From assembly GCF_008085915.1 (NCBI RefSeq), contig NZ_VSJK01000001.1, positions 186,001 through 250,000 of the forward strand: a stretch of DNA of 64,000 nt. Direction: 5' to 3'. This document shows positions 1 through 8,443 of this stretch, one piece after another; position 1 is the first letter of the stretch; the number at the start of each line of letters is the position of its first letter. Origin of the DNA: Oceaniovalibus sp. ACAM 378. Its GTDB lineage: Bacteria; Pseudomonadota; Alphaproteobacteria; Rhodobacterales; Rhodobacteraceae. The translations under genes and the position numbers were made by a program. Under the pieces are notes generated by a model, which had not been told where the DNA came from, did not search any database, and saw only the letters and a program-made list of their open reading frames with translations.

Positions 1-7
1 GCATTGT

Positions 8-39
8 GGTTGCCACCGCTCGCCTGAGCGATGGCAACC
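8..39 (-). terminator. Hairpin just after the lipoprotein gene stop
   Basis: An 8-bp outer stem (GGTTGCCA / TGGCAACC) and a 5-bp inner stem (CGCTC / GAGCG) are separated by one C-A mismatch and closed by a 4-nt loop. The structure begins four bases after the stop codon of the minus-strand gene at 44-406, which fits an intrinsic terminator. No T-run follows before the window edge, so termination is inferred from the stem alone. Confidence 0.55.
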
Positions 40-43
40 GGGG

Positions 44-406
44 TCAGGCCGACCGGAAACAGCCTTTGGACAGTCCAGCTTCATGAATCGCATCGTATTG
101 TCCTTTGGCCACGGACAATGCGGCGGCGTGATCCGTGCCGGCGGCAAGCCCGAACAGCGCGGGCCAGAAAATTACCATTCCAACAGCCATCAATGCGGCG
201 TCGCTGTCGGCCTTTTTCTTCTGGGCGCCGGTCAGGGTAGTGACCTGAGTCACCAGCTGCGTTCGTTCGCTGATCAGTTGTTTGCAACTGAGATGTTGAT
301 AGGTGGTGGGTGAAATATAGGTTCGGGTCACTTGATCGGGCTGTTCGGCACAGGCCGACAAAAAGACCGATCCGACCAGCAGGGCGGAAAATGCAATACG
401 GCTCAC
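44..406 (-). CDS. Small putative lipoprotein of unknown function
   Basis: This 120-residue protein begins at a GTG preceded by an AGAGGA ribosome site. The upstream in-frame extension to 595 has no such site and lacks coding character. Residues 1-20 form a lipoprotein signal peptide with a lipobox ending LSAC, so the mature protein would start at a lipidated cysteine. A second hydrophobic stretch (MAVGMVIFWPALFGLAAG) lies about two thirds along, followed by a short tail with one cysteine (KGCF). The layout suggests a small envelope lipoprotein anchored or inserted in a membrane. I do not recognise the family. It is followed by a strong hairpin and lies downstream of aglK, but there is no reason to tie it to sugar uptake. 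Confidence 0.7.
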   Translation of the reverse strand: MSRIAFSALLVGSVFLSACAEQPDQVTRTYISPTTYQHLSCKQLISERTQLVTQVTTLTGAQKKKADSDAALMAVGMVIFWPALFGLAAGTDHAAALSVAKGQYDAIHEAGLSKGCFRSA

Positions 407-458
407 GTTGGTTGATCCTCTGGCTTGATTCAGTGAACCAAGCCTCGCATCACCCCGT

Positions 459-499
459 AAAAAAAGAAAAAACCCGGGACGGCTTTCTGCGCAAGGTTT
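459..499 (-). terminator. Possible weak terminator after aglK
   Basis: On the minus strand a short stem (AAACC with GGTTT) is followed by a long T-tract (plus-strand A-run at 459-472). The loop is about 20 nt and the stem is weak, so the T-tract is the main evidence. It lies in the 112-bp gap between aglK and the lipoprotein gene, where transcription of the agl operon would be expected to end. Confidence 0.3.
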
Positions 500-518
500 G
501 ATTTGAATCGTACGTCTT

Positions 519-1661
519 TCAGTGAACGGAAACCGCCAGGTGCGCAGTTGTTGCCGTTTTTGCCAGCCCGCCGGTGCGATAGAGCAACGATTCACCGTCT
601 ATGAACAGATGAACTTTCGACGGTTCGGCGCCCAATCTCACGCTGCGTCCGCGGAGTTCTGATTGGGTACCGGCCAATTTACTGATGACCGGGCCGCCTT
701 CGCCGACCTTTTCGAAATACAAAAGCGTGACTTCGCCAAGTGCTTCGGTGATCTCGACCTTGCCCTCAAAGATATATTCACCGGTGGTTTCTACCAGATG
801 CTCGGGACGGACACCCACATTCACCTGCGCCCCCATGTCGGATTGCTGCGATGGATAATCCGACACGGCCACACCGCCCCCGTCCATTTCGATTATCGTC
901 TGCGCGCCGGTGCCCGTGATCTTGCCGGGCAACAGGTTCATTGACGGCGATCCGATGAATTGCGCGACGAACTCGTTCTCTGGCTTTTCATACAGGGTCA
1001 ACGGGCTGCCCACCTGAGCGATACCGCCACCGGCCAGCACCACGATCCGCGTGGCCAGTGTCATCGCCTCGACCTGATCATGGGTCACATAGATCATCGT
1101 GCTGTCGGGCATCGCCTCTTTCAGCTGGGCGATCTCAATCCGCGTGGCGACCCGCAGGGCGGCATCGAGGTTGGAAAGCGGTTCGTCGAACAGATAGACC
1201 TTGGGGTCGCGCACGATCGACCGACCGATCGCCACTCGCTGCCGTTGACCGCCCGACAGCGCCTTCGGAAGCCGGTCGAGATAGGGTTCGAGTTGCAGGA
1301 TCTTGCTGGCCTTTTCGATGGCTTCGTTGATCTCTGCCTTGCTTTTCTTGGCGATTTTCAGCGCAAACGCCATGTTGTCGCGCACGGTCATATGCGGGTA
1401 GAGGGCATAGGATTGAAACACCATGGCGATGCCGCGTTGCGCCGGGGGCACGTCGTTCACCACCTGTCCGTCGATCCTGAGTTCGCCGGAGGTGATTTTC
1501 TCCAGCCCCGCAATCATTCGCAGCAGGGTGGATTTGCCACAGCCCGATGGCCCGACAAAGACAATCAACTCGCCCGTCCGAATGTCGAGGTTGATATTCT
1601 TGAGAACGTCCACCGTTCCGCCATAGGTCTTGGCGATATCGGTCAAAAGCAGATCGGCCAT
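519..1661 (-). CDS. aglK: Alpha-glucoside ABC transporter ATP-binding protein AglK
   Basis: This 380-residue ATPase of the MalK/UgpC (CUT1) family energises import through AglF/AglG. Walker A is GPSGCGKST at residues 37-45. The Q-loop region (VFQSYALYPHMTV), the signature LSGGQRQR, Walker B (VYLFDEP) and the switch His (VTHDQVEA) are all present. A C-terminal TOBE/regulatory domain of about 130 residues follows, as is usual for this family. The chosen ATG has a CAGGAGCG ribosome site; an upstream in-frame extension overlaps aglA and was discarded. It is the last gene of aglEFGAK, 14 bp after aglA. The gene order matches the Sinorhizobium agl operon, which supports the symbol. A generic sugar ATPase remains possible. 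Confidence 0.9.
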   Translation of the reverse strand: MADLLLTDIAKTYGGTVDVLKNINLDIRTGELIVFVGPSGCGKSTLLRMIAGLEKITSGELRIDGQVVNDVPPAQRGIAMVFQSYALYPHMTVRDNMAFALKIAKKSKAEINEAIEKASKILQLEPYLDRLPKALSGGQRQRVAIGRSIVRDPKVYLFDEPLSNLDAALRVATRIEIAQLKEAMPDSTMIYVTHDQVEAMTLATRIVVLAGGGIAQVGSPLTLYEKPENEFVAQFIGSPSMNLLPGKITGTGAQTIIEMDGGGVAVSDYPSQQSDMGAQVNVGVRPEHLVETTGEYIFEGKVEITEALGEVTLLYFEKVGEGGPVISKLAGTQSELRGRSVRLGAEPSKVHLFIDGESLLYRTGGLAKTATTAHLAVSVH

Positions 1662-1675
1662 CGGTTCGCTCCTGT

Positions 1676-3352
1676 TTATTCCGTTGTTCCGGCGTGGTCG
1701 GCCACCGCAAAGAATGCCTGCCAGGGCGGCAACAGCCAATCGTCCCCGTCTGCAGTGACGTCAAAGGGTGCGCTGCGGTCGTGACGCCAACCGCCCGGCG
1801 GCAGGATCAGCCGCTGATCTTCCCCGGTAAGGTTGAAGGCGCACAGGATGCTGTGCCCGTCCAGCGTGCGGATCATCACCAGCATGTCGTCGCTGGCCTG
1901 CACCACCTTCAGGTTGCCCTTGATCAGCGGCGCGTGACCTTTGCGGAAATTCAGCATCGCGCGATAGAATTCCAGCGTTGAATCCTGTGCACCGTCCTGC
2001 ACCGAAACCGCGCGGTCCAGATGTTCAACGGCCATCGGCAGCCACGGTTTACCGTCCGAAAACCCGCCATTGGCATTGTCGCGCACCCATGGAATCGGCG
2101 TGCGGCAGCCATCGCGGCCTTTGAATTTTGGCCAGAACCGCTTGCCATAGGGATCCTGTAAATCCTCATAAGCGACATAGGCTTCGGTCAGGCCCAGTTC
2201 TTCGCCTTGATACAGACAGATCGTGCCCTTCATGCTGAGCAACAGTGCCGCATAGAGGCGGCGTGCGGGTTCGGAGAACCCCCAGCGGCTGGGATGACGT
2301 TCAACATCGTGGTTGGAAAACGCCCAGCAGGCCCAGCCCTCGGTCACGATCCGGTCGAACCGTTCCAGCACCTCGCGGATACGCGACCCGGAAGGATAGA
2401 CGTTCGACAGGAAATCAAAGTCATAGGCCATGTGCAGCAGGTCATCGCCAGCGGTATAGTCGCGCTGGGTCTGCATGCCCCGCTGGCTTTCCCCGACCTC
2501 GCCAACCGAGGTGACTGCGGGAAACTCCTCCATCACCGCGCGCAGACGGCGCAGGAATTCCAGGTTCTCGGGCTGTGTCTTGTCATAAAGGTGATCCTGA
2601 AAGTTATACGGGTTCACCTTGGGCGCGGTGTTGTCGTTGCGATCCGCCTCGGGCAGTGGTGGATTGTCGCGCAACTGCCTGTCGTGGAAATAGAAATTGA
2701 CCGTATCCAGCCGGAACCCGTCCACCCCGCGTTGCAGCCAGAATCGCGCCACCTCCAAAAGCTCATCCTGAACCGAAGCACAGTGAAAATTCAGGTCAGG
2801 CTGCTCGGCCAGAAAGTTGTGCAGATAATACTGCATCCTCTCGCCGTCCCACTCCCACGCCGAACCGCCAAAAATCGACAGCCAGTTGTTGGGCGGCGTG
2901 CCGTCAGGTTTCGGATCAGCCCAGACGTACCAATCGTGCTTGGCGTTGTCGTGACTGGCGCGGCTTTCCTTGAACCACGGATGCTGCGCGCTGGTATGGG
3001 ACAGCACCAGATCGATCAGCACCTTGAGACCCAGATCATGCGCCCGCTGAATCAGCGCGTCGAAATCCCCCAATGTGCCGAACATCGGATCGACATCGCG
3101 GTAATCGGAAACGTCATAGCCAAAGTCGAGCATGGGCGAGCGAAAAAATGGCGATATCCAGATCGCATCGACCCCCAGAGATGCCACATGGGGCAATCTG
3201 TGGATGATCCCGGCAAGGTCACCGATACCGTCGCCATTGCTGTCCTGAAAGCTGCGGGGATAGATCTGATAGATCACAGCCCCCCGCCACCAGTCCTTGT
3301 CCACCGGCGCGCCAGCACCGGGGCGGGCGATTTGCGGATCGATAAAAACCAT
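1676..3352 (-). CDS. aglA: Alpha-glucosidase, GH13 family
   Basis: This 558-residue enzyme hydrolyses alpha-glucosides (sucrose, maltose, trehalose or isomaltose type) after uptake. The start WWRGAVIYQIYPRSF is typical of the oligo-1,6-glucosidase/alpha-glucosidase branch of GH13. Catalytic residues are visible: nucleophile Asp216 in GFRLDTVN, acid Glu285 in TSVGEVGES, and transition-state stabiliser Asp349 in FSNHDVERH. There is no signal peptide, so it acts in the cytoplasm on imported sugar. It sits between aglG (9 bp upstream) and aglK (14 bp downstream) in one operon. Exact substrate preference cannot be read from the sequence. Confidence 0.92.
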   Translation of the reverse strand: MVFIDPQIARPGAGAPVDKDWWRGAVIYQIYPRSFQDSNGDGIGDLAGIIHRLPHVASLGVDAIWISPFFRSPMLDFGYDVSDYRDVDPMFGTLGDFDALIQRAHDLGLKVLIDLVLSHTSAQHPWFKESRASHDNAKHDWYVWADPKPDGTPPNNWLSIFGGSAWEWDGERMQYYLHNFLAEQPDLNFHCASVQDELLEVARFWLQRGVDGFRLDTVNFYFHDRQLRDNPPLPEADRNDNTAPKVNPYNFQDHLYDKTQPENLEFLRRLRAVMEEFPAVTSVGEVGESQRGMQTQRDYTAGDDLLHMAYDFDFLSNVYPSGSRIREVLERFDRIVTEGWACWAFSNHDVERHPSRWGFSEPARRLYAALLLSMKGTICLYQGEELGLTEAYVAYEDLQDPYGKRFWPKFKGRDGCRTPIPWVRDNANGGFSDGKPWLPMAVEHLDRAVSVQDGAQDSTLEFYRAMLNFRKGHAPLIKGNLKVVQASDDMLVMIRTLDGHSILCAFNLTGEDQRLILPPGGWRHDRSAPFDVTADGDDWLLPPWQAFFAVADHAGTTE

Positions 3353-3361
3353 TGATATACC

Positions 3362-4522
3362 CTATTTGACCGAGCCGGCCAGAAGGCCGCGCACCAGATA
3401 TTTCTGCATCACAAAGAACACCATCAGCGGCACCGCGATCGACACAAAGGCCGACGTGGCAAGGATTTCCCAGTTGCCGCCCCTTGTGCCCAAAAGCTCG
3501 ACGATCTGCTTCGTCATCACCGTGGTTTCGCCGGTTGAATCGATCAGGAACACCAGCGCGACCAAAAGGTCGTTCCACGTCCACAGAAATTGAAAAATCG
3601 CGAAACTGGCCAAGGCGGGAAACGACAGGGGCAGGATGATCTTGACGAAAATCTGGAACTCTGACGCACCGTCAACCCGGGCGTTCTCAATGATATCCTT
3701 GGGCAATCCAACCATATAGTTTCGTAACAGATAGATCGCCAGAGGCAGCCCGAACCCGGTGTGCGCCATCCACGCCCCGAGATATCCCTTGCCGATGCCA
3801 AGTTCATTGTGCAGCCGCAAAAGCGGGATCAGCGCCAGTTGCAGCGGCACCACCAACAGCCCGACAACTGCGGCGATCAGCAATGCGCGGCCCGGAAAAT
3901 CCATCCACGCCAAGGCATAGGCGGCAAAGGCCGCGACAAGGATCGGGATGATCGTTGCTGGAATCGTCACCGTCAGCGTGTTGAAAAACGCCTTTGTCAT
4001 GCCTTCGCGATTGGTCGGGTCGAACAGCACGTTCTGATAGTTCCGCCAGGTGAACTCCGGCGGGGTTTCGGCCGTCACAAACACCCGCTCACCGCGCCGG
4101 TCGGTGAATTCGGTGTCGCCTTCAAGCCGGTATTGGCCGTTCTCCTGCACAGTCAACCGGCCATCTTCGCCCATGTCGGCGGTCTGTCCGGCCTCATAAG
4201 CGTCGATATTTCGCGACGAGGTGCCCCAGACCGAGATCGTGGCCTCGGGGCGCGGATTGCCATCGACCTCGAACAGGTTGCCCTGCAGGACATAGAGTGT
4301 GCCCTCTTGCACCTGATCCGACGGCGCGGCGGTGCGCAGGGTCAGGTTCTGAACGGCCGGAAACATTGATTTCCACCAGCCCGATGTGGCAATCTGATCG
4401 GCGGTGCGGAACGAACTGACCAGCAAGCCAACCGTGGGAAACAGCCAAAGCGCCACCAGCAGGGCGACCGACAGGTGAACTGCCCAGGTCAGCGATGATT
4501 TGGTCCCGGCGATGTTATCCAT
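3362..4522 (-). CDS. aglG: Alpha-glucoside ABC transporter permease AglG
   Basis: This 386-residue inner-membrane permease is one half of the transport channel. TM1 lies near residues 14-36. A periplasmic insertion of more than 100 residues follows (about 40-165, containing the VTAETPPEFTWRNYQNVL stretch), and then the MalG-like core of five TM helices. The EAA coupling loop reads ENARVDGASEFQIFVKIILP and would dock onto AglK. A long loop after TM1 is a known feature of AglG-type permeases and is not expected in plain MalG. GGGAG precedes the ATG. The gene starts 53 bp after aglF and ends 9 bp before aglA. Confidence 0.9.
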   Translation of the reverse strand: MDNIAGTKSSLTWAVHLSVALLVALWLFPTVGLLVSSFRTADQIATSGWWKSMFPAVQNLTLRTAAPSDQVQEGTLYVLQGNLFEVDGNPRPEATISVWGTSSRNIDAYEAGQTADMGEDGRLTVQENGQYRLEGDTEFTDRRGERVFVTAETPPEFTWRNYQNVLFDPTNREGMTKAFFNTLTVTIPATIIPILVAAFAAYALAWMDFPGRALLIAAVVGLLVVPLQLALIPLLRLHNELGIGKGYLGAWMAHTGFGLPLAIYLLRNYMVGLPKDIIENARVDGASEFQIFVKIILPLSFPALASFAIFQFLWTWNDLLVALVFLIDSTGETTVMTKQIVELLGTRGGNWEILATSAFVSIAVPLMVFFVMQKYLVRGLLAGSVK

Positions 4523-4575
4523 GATACGCTCCCGTGCGGTTGCGCGGATCTGCTTCTGTGCGGCGGCGAGCCATC

Positions 4576-5577
4576 TCAGCGCATCTCCTTGCGGGCGTTA
4601 TAGACGTTCCACACGAGGATCGGCGACACCAGCAGCATAATGACCATGGCACTGGCCGAGCCGACGCCCCAGTCATTGGCCCGGAACAGTTTGTCATACA
4701 TGTAATTCGCCAGAACCTGCGTCTCCCACTGGCCGTTGGTCATCGCGAAGACGATGTCGAAGACTTTCAGCACGACGATGGTAATCGTCGTCCAGACCAC
4801 AACGATGGTGCTGGAAATCTGTGGCATCTTGATCTGGAAAAACACCTGAAACGGGTTGGCGCCATCGACAATCGCCGCCTCGATGGTTTCTTCGGGAATG
4901 CCACGCAGGGCAGCGGACAGGATCACCATGGCAAAACCGGTCTGAATCCAGATCAGCACCACCATCAAAAGGATCGAGTTCCAGAATGGTATGGTCAGCC
5001 ATTGCTGCGGCTCGTCGCCACCCAGGCTCAGATAGACCGCGTTCATCACACCGATCTGATCCTGTCCCAGGGGCCGGGTGTCATAGACCAGTTTCCAGAT
5101 CACCGCCGCCCCGACAAAGGAAATTGCCATCGGCATGAAGATCAGCGATTTGGCAATCGCGCCCCAGCCAATCCTGTCGGTCAGTTGCGCCGCCAGCAGG
5201 CCGAACATGGTGGAAAAGGCCGGCACGATCAGCAGCCACAGGAAATTGTTGGTCAGCGCCTCCCAGAACTTCGGCTCGCTTGCCATCTGCTGATAATTCG
5301 CCAGCCCGACAAAGGCGCCGCCCTGTGAGCGGTCGGTCAGCGACAGACGCAGGGTCTCAAAGACGGGATAGGCAAGGTAGAGCCCCAGCGCGATCAGCGC
5401 AGGCATCAGGAACAGCCATGGCCGGATCATGTTGGCGCGGTTGATATTGCGCCCGGCGTGTTTGCCACGGGCCGGGCACAATACCCGGTCCAGAAATTGA
5501 TTTGAGAAGTAATAATAGGCAACGCAGCCGCCGACACCGACAATGATCGTCAGAAGTCCCTGGAATGCTGGATGCAT
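4576..5577 (-). CDS. aglF: Alpha-glucoside ABC transporter permease AglF
   Basis: This permease of about 333 residues is of the MalF/UgpA type and is partner of AglG. An N-terminal hydrophobic segment (GLLTIIVGVGGCVAYYYF) and a short Arg-rich linker precede the core starting WLFLMPALIALGLYLAYPV. The EAA loop is EAAIVDGANPFQVFFQIKMP. The ATG at 5577 directly follows a GGGGGGAAGG purine run; a TTG four codons earlier is possible but less likely. It lies 136 bp after aglE, and that gap holds a hairpin. The extra N-terminal TM helix is usual in the AglF group. Confidence 0.88.
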   Translation of the reverse strand: MHPAFQGLLTIIVGVGGCVAYYYFSNQFLDRVLCPARGKHAGRNINRANMIRPWLFLMPALIALGLYLAYPVFETLRLSLTDRSQGGAFVGLANYQQMASEPKFWEALTNNFLWLLIVPAFSTMFGLLAAQLTDRIGWGAIAKSLIFMPMAISFVGAAVIWKLVYDTRPLGQDQIGVMNAVYLSLGGDEPQQWLTIPFWNSILLMVVLIWIQTGFAMVILSAALRGIPEETIEAAIVDGANPFQVFFQIKMPQISSTIVVVWTTITIVVLKVFDIVFAMTNGQWETQVLANYMYDKLFRANDWGVGSASAMVIMLLVSPILVWNVYNARKEMR

Positions 5578-5663
5578 CCTTCCCCCCAAAATGACTGATG
5601 TGCGGGCAATTTCGCCCTGCGTTTATCGTTTTCCCGACACGGGCCTAAACCCGTTTCCGGGGA

Positions 5664-5691
5664 TGAACCCGCCCGAAAAGCGACGGGTTCA
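5664..5691 (-). other. Hairpin between aglE and aglF
   Basis: A perfect 8-bp inverted repeat (TGAACCCG / CGGGTTCA) with a 12-nt loop lies 22 bases beyond the aglE stop. A smaller ACGGG/CCCGT hairpin lies closer to aglF. There is no T-tract, so a full terminator is unlikely. Hairpins placed after binding-protein genes commonly protect the upstream mRNA and give more binding protein than permease; that role is inferred here. Confidence 0.5.
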
Positions 5692-5713
5692 CCATTTGCA
5701 TCTGCCGCGCGGT

Positions 5714-7066
5714 TTACTTCAGCGCGTCCCAGCTGTTCTGGATCGCGGTTGCCACCTCTTTCGCGTCCTTGCCACCGGTATAATCGACCATACCGGTCCA
5801 GAAGGCACCCGCGCCCACGCCACCCGGCATCAGGTCGGACCCGTCAAAGCGGAACGTGGTCGCATTCAGCAGGATATCATTCAGTGCCCGCTGGCTGTCA
5901 TCGGCGAACACGTCGGTGTTTGCGGTCTTGTGCGGCGTCAGGAACCCCGACTGCGCCATCCACAGTTCGTGCGCGATGGGGGTCTGGAGGAAGTCGATCA
6001 GCGCATGCGCCGCCGGGCTGTCCTTGGTGATCGCCCAGAGCGTGCCCGCACCAAGAACCGGCTTGCCCAGATCCTTTTCCTCATAGGCGGGGAAATAGAA
6101 GAAATCGGCGTCATCCCCGACCACGGTGCCTTCGGGGAAGAAGGCGGGGATAAAGCTCGCCTGACGGTGCATGTAGCACTGCGGCGGGCTGCTGAACAAA
6201 CCCTTGGGGCTGTCACGGAAATCGGTGCTGGCCACGGCGCCCGCACCCCCGGCGACGAAAGCATCATTGCGCGCGAACCAGCCGAATTCCTCGATTGCCC
6301 CGACCACTTCGGGATCATCGAATTTCAACTCATTCGTCACCCATTTGTCATAGTCCCGGGGCGACTGCGTGCGCAGCATCATGTCCTCGACCCAGTCTGT
6401 CGCGGGCCAGCCAGTTGCGCCACCGCTCCCGAGACCAATGCACCAGGGTGTCTCGCCGTCATCGACGATCTGCTGGGTCAGCGCCTTCAGATCTTCCATG
6501 GTTTCGGGCACGTCGTAACCCGCATCCTCGAAGTTTTCGGGGCTGTACCAGACCAGAGATTTCACATCGACCTTATAGAAAAACCCGAACAGTTCGTCAT
6601 TGCCGTCCTCGTTGGCATAGGTGCCCAGATCGACCCATGATTGCCCGGCGGCATAGTTTTCCTTGATCCAGTCCCCCGTATCGCTGCCCAATGGGGTCAG
6701 GAAACCGCGCCTCGCCATGTCAGCGGCCAGACCCGGCTGCGGAAACACGGCGACATTGGGGGCCGATCCGGCCTCGGCATCAACCATGATCTGCTGCTCG
6801 AAACTGTCCGACCCGACATAGCGCACATCCGCACCCGTCGCATCGGCAAAATAGGCCAGCACGTTTTCGGCAAAACCCTGATCCGGCCCCAACCACGGAC
6901 CAAACACGGTCAATTGCTGCCCGGAAAGGTCAATCTCTTTAATCGGTTCAAGACTGTCCCAGCTAAAATCGCCCTCGCCCACGGCAAAGGGCAGATGGGC
7001 ATCGGCCAGCGCGATTCCGGAACTCAGGGCAACGGTGGCCGCCCCGGCAATCAGCATCTTTTTCAT
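5714..7066 (-). CDS. aglE: Alpha-glucoside ABC transporter substrate-binding protein AglE
   Basis: This 450-residue periplasmic binding protein captures alpha-glucosides for AglFGK. It has a clean Sec signal peptide (MKKMLIAGAATVALSSG, with cleavage near ALA-DA). The mature body is of the extracellular solute-binding type 1 (MalE-like) fold and is rich in Trp/Tyr, as sugar binders are, with stretches such as FGPWLGPDQ and FSSPPQCYM. The start is fixed by GGGAGG seven bases before the ATG. It is first in the operon, downstream of a palindromic operator at 7129-7140, so LacI-type control by the divergent AglR is likely. The 5' UTR also contains a GCGC-GAAA-GCGC mini-hairpin near 7087-7098. Confidence 0.92.
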   Translation of the reverse strand: MKKMLIAGAATVALSSGIALADAHLPFAVGEGDFSWDSLEPIKEIDLSGQQLTVFGPWLGPDQGFAENVLAYFADATGADVRYVGSDSFEQQIMVDAEAGSAPNVAVFPQPGLAADMARRGFLTPLGSDTGDWIKENYAAGQSWVDLGTYANEDGNDELFGFFYKVDVKSLVWYSPENFEDAGYDVPETMEDLKALTQQIVDDGETPWCIGLGSGGATGWPATDWVEDMMLRTQSPRDYDKWVTNELKFDDPEVVGAIEEFGWFARNDAFVAGGAGAVASTDFRDSPKGLFSSPPQCYMHRQASFIPAFFPEGTVVGDDADFFYFPAYEEKDLGKPVLGAGTLWAITKDSPAAHALIDFLQTPIAHELWMAQSGFLTPHKTANTDVFADDSQRALNDILLNATTFRFDGSDLMPGGVGAGAFWTGMVDYTGGKDAKEVATAIQNSWDALK

Positions 7067-7128
7067 GTTGTATCCTCCCGAATATTCGCGCTTTCGCGCT
7101 TGAATTACAGTCCGGCGCCCATCATATC

Positions 7129-7140
7129 CAAAGCGCTTTG
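7129..7140. promoter_or_regulatory. Predicted AglR operator 1 (aglE side)
   Basis: The perfect palindrome CAAAGCGCTTTG is of the size and central CG type bound by LacI/GalR regulators. It lies 63 bp upstream of the aglE start, just before a TATGAT -10-like hexamer (minus strand, 7121-7126). Binding here would block RNA polymerase on aglE. The same core recurs at 7310-7325. Confidence 0.7.
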
Positions 7141-7270
7141 AATGCATTGACCGTCACCCATAGACGTCTCAAAGTCAATCAGTCACGCAGCTGAGACGTT
7201 GACGGTAACGATAAGGAAATATGGGCCAAATGCAAATCCGCCATGCCGCGCCGCAGCATCCCCTGCCCCT

Positions 7271-7299
7271 TTGACGGCGCTGGCTTGATTGGCTATGGT
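7271..7299 (+). promoter_or_regulatory. Sigma70-type promoter of aglR
   Basis: TTGACG (7271-7276) and TATGGT (7294-7299) are spaced by 17 bp, a good match to the housekeeping consensus. Transcription would start near 7305, directly before the second palindrome, so AglR would repress its own operon. Confidence 0.55.
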
Positions 7300-7309
7300 C
7301 AACCGGAAC

Positions 7310-7325
7310 CTCAAAGCGCTTTGAG
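7310..7325. promoter_or_regulatory. Predicted AglR operator 2 (aglR side)
   Basis: The 16-bp perfect palindrome CTCAAAGCGCTTTGAG contains the same 12-bp core as the site at 7129. It lies 24 bp before aglR and just downstream of the predicted aglR promoter. The two sites are about 183 bp apart centre to centre, so a repression loop between them is conceivable. Confidence 0.72.
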
Positions 7326-7348
7326 AACAATACTGTGACCATGAACCG

Positions 7349-8416
7349 ATGAACCTTCGCGAACTTTCCAAGGTTCTGGGGCTGTCCCAGACCACGGTCA
7401 GCCGCGCGCTGAACGGTTATCCCGAAGTTAGCGAGGCGACTCGCCAGCGTGTGGCGGCGGCGGCGCGCCTGCACAATTATCGCCCCAATACCCGGGCAAA
7501 GGGGCTGGCCACAGGGCGCGCCATGGCGATTGCCCATGTGATTCCGGTGTCGTCGCATCATGAAATGGTGAATCCGGTCTTTGCCGATTTCATCGCCGGT
7601 GCCGGTGAAACCTATGCGGCGCACGGATACGACATGATGCTGTCCATGGCGGGGCACCGGAAGGAAGAAAACATATACCGCGATCTTGCGGCGCGCCGTT
7701 CGGTCGATGGGATCATCGTCCACGCCCCCAGACTGGACGATTCGCGACAGGCATTGTTGCAGGAGATCGGCCTGCCCTTTGTGGTGCACGGCAGGTTTGG
7801 CGGCGACACATCCGGCTATAACTGGCTCGACATGAACAACCGGCGCGCCTTTGCCCGGGCCACGTCTTTCCTGCTCGATCTGGGGCATCGGCGGATCGGG
7901 CTGATCAACGGGCTGGAATCGATGGATTTCGCCGCCCGCCGCCGGGACGGATATTGCGAGGCTCTGGCCATACGCGGCATCGCGCCTGCGCCCGAATTAA
8001 TGATTTCGGACGAAATGACCGAGCATCAGGGCCACGGTCACTGTCTTACCCTTCTTGACCGGGACGACCCGCCCACCGCTCTGCTCACCTCATCGCTGAT
8101 TACCGCCATGGGCGTGCGCCGGGCCTGTAACGAACGCGGAATGACGCTTGGCCGCGATATCTCGCTGATCACCCATGACGACGAACTCTCATATTTTCAC
8201 AACGGGCGGGCGGAACCTGATTTCACCTCGCTCCGTTCACCGGTGCGTGATCACGGGCGGCGGGCGGCGGCAATGCTGCTGCGGGTGATTGGCGATCCGG
8301 GTTGCGCGCCGCTGCACGAGTTGCTCGAGGCGGATTTTAACGTTGGCCTTTCAACCGGACCCGTGGCTGCCACGCGCTCCAATCCGCTGCGCGATGCCCG
8401 CCACGCCAGTAAATAG
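7349..8416 (+). CDS. aglR: LacI-family transcriptional regulator AglR
   Basis: This 355-residue repressor begins with the LacI helix-turn-helix (LRELSKVLGLSQTTVSRALNGY, residues 3-24) and hinge helix. The periplasmic-binding-like ligand domain follows, with motifs such as IDGIIVHAPR-type strand ends and GHRRIGLINGLE. It is divergent from aglE, with two matching palindromes between them. It should therefore repress the agl operon and itself, with an alpha-glucoside or phosphorylated sugar as likely inducer. No strong ribosome site precedes the ATG; an in-frame start further on would cut into the HTH. It is the first gene of a plus-strand set with the GH1 enzyme and glucokinase. Confidence 0.9.
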   Translation: MNLRELSKVLGLSQTTVSRALNGYPEVSEATRQRVAAAARLHNYRPNTRAKGLATGRAMAIAHVIPVSSHHEMVNPVFADFIAGAGETYAAHGYDMMLSMAGHRKEENIYRDLAARRSVDGIIVHAPRLDDSRQALLQEIGLPFVVHGRFGGDTSGYNWLDMNNRRAFARATSFLLDLGHRRIGLINGLESMDFAARRRDGYCEALAIRGIAPAPELMISDEMTEHQGHGHCLTLLDRDDPPTALLTSSLITAMGVRRACNERGMTLGRDISLITHDDELSYFHNGRAEPDFTSLRSPVRDHGRRAAAMLLRVIGDPGCAPLHELLEADFNVGLSTGPVAATRSNPLRDARHASK

Positions 8417-8443
8417 AACGCCGAATACATACAGGAGCGCCCG

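Noticed and set aside
7164-7199. Inverted repeat ACGTCTC / GAGACGT spaced 22 bp in the agl promoter region
   Set aside because: The arms are short and the spacing is large; it is probably chance beside two much better palindromes.
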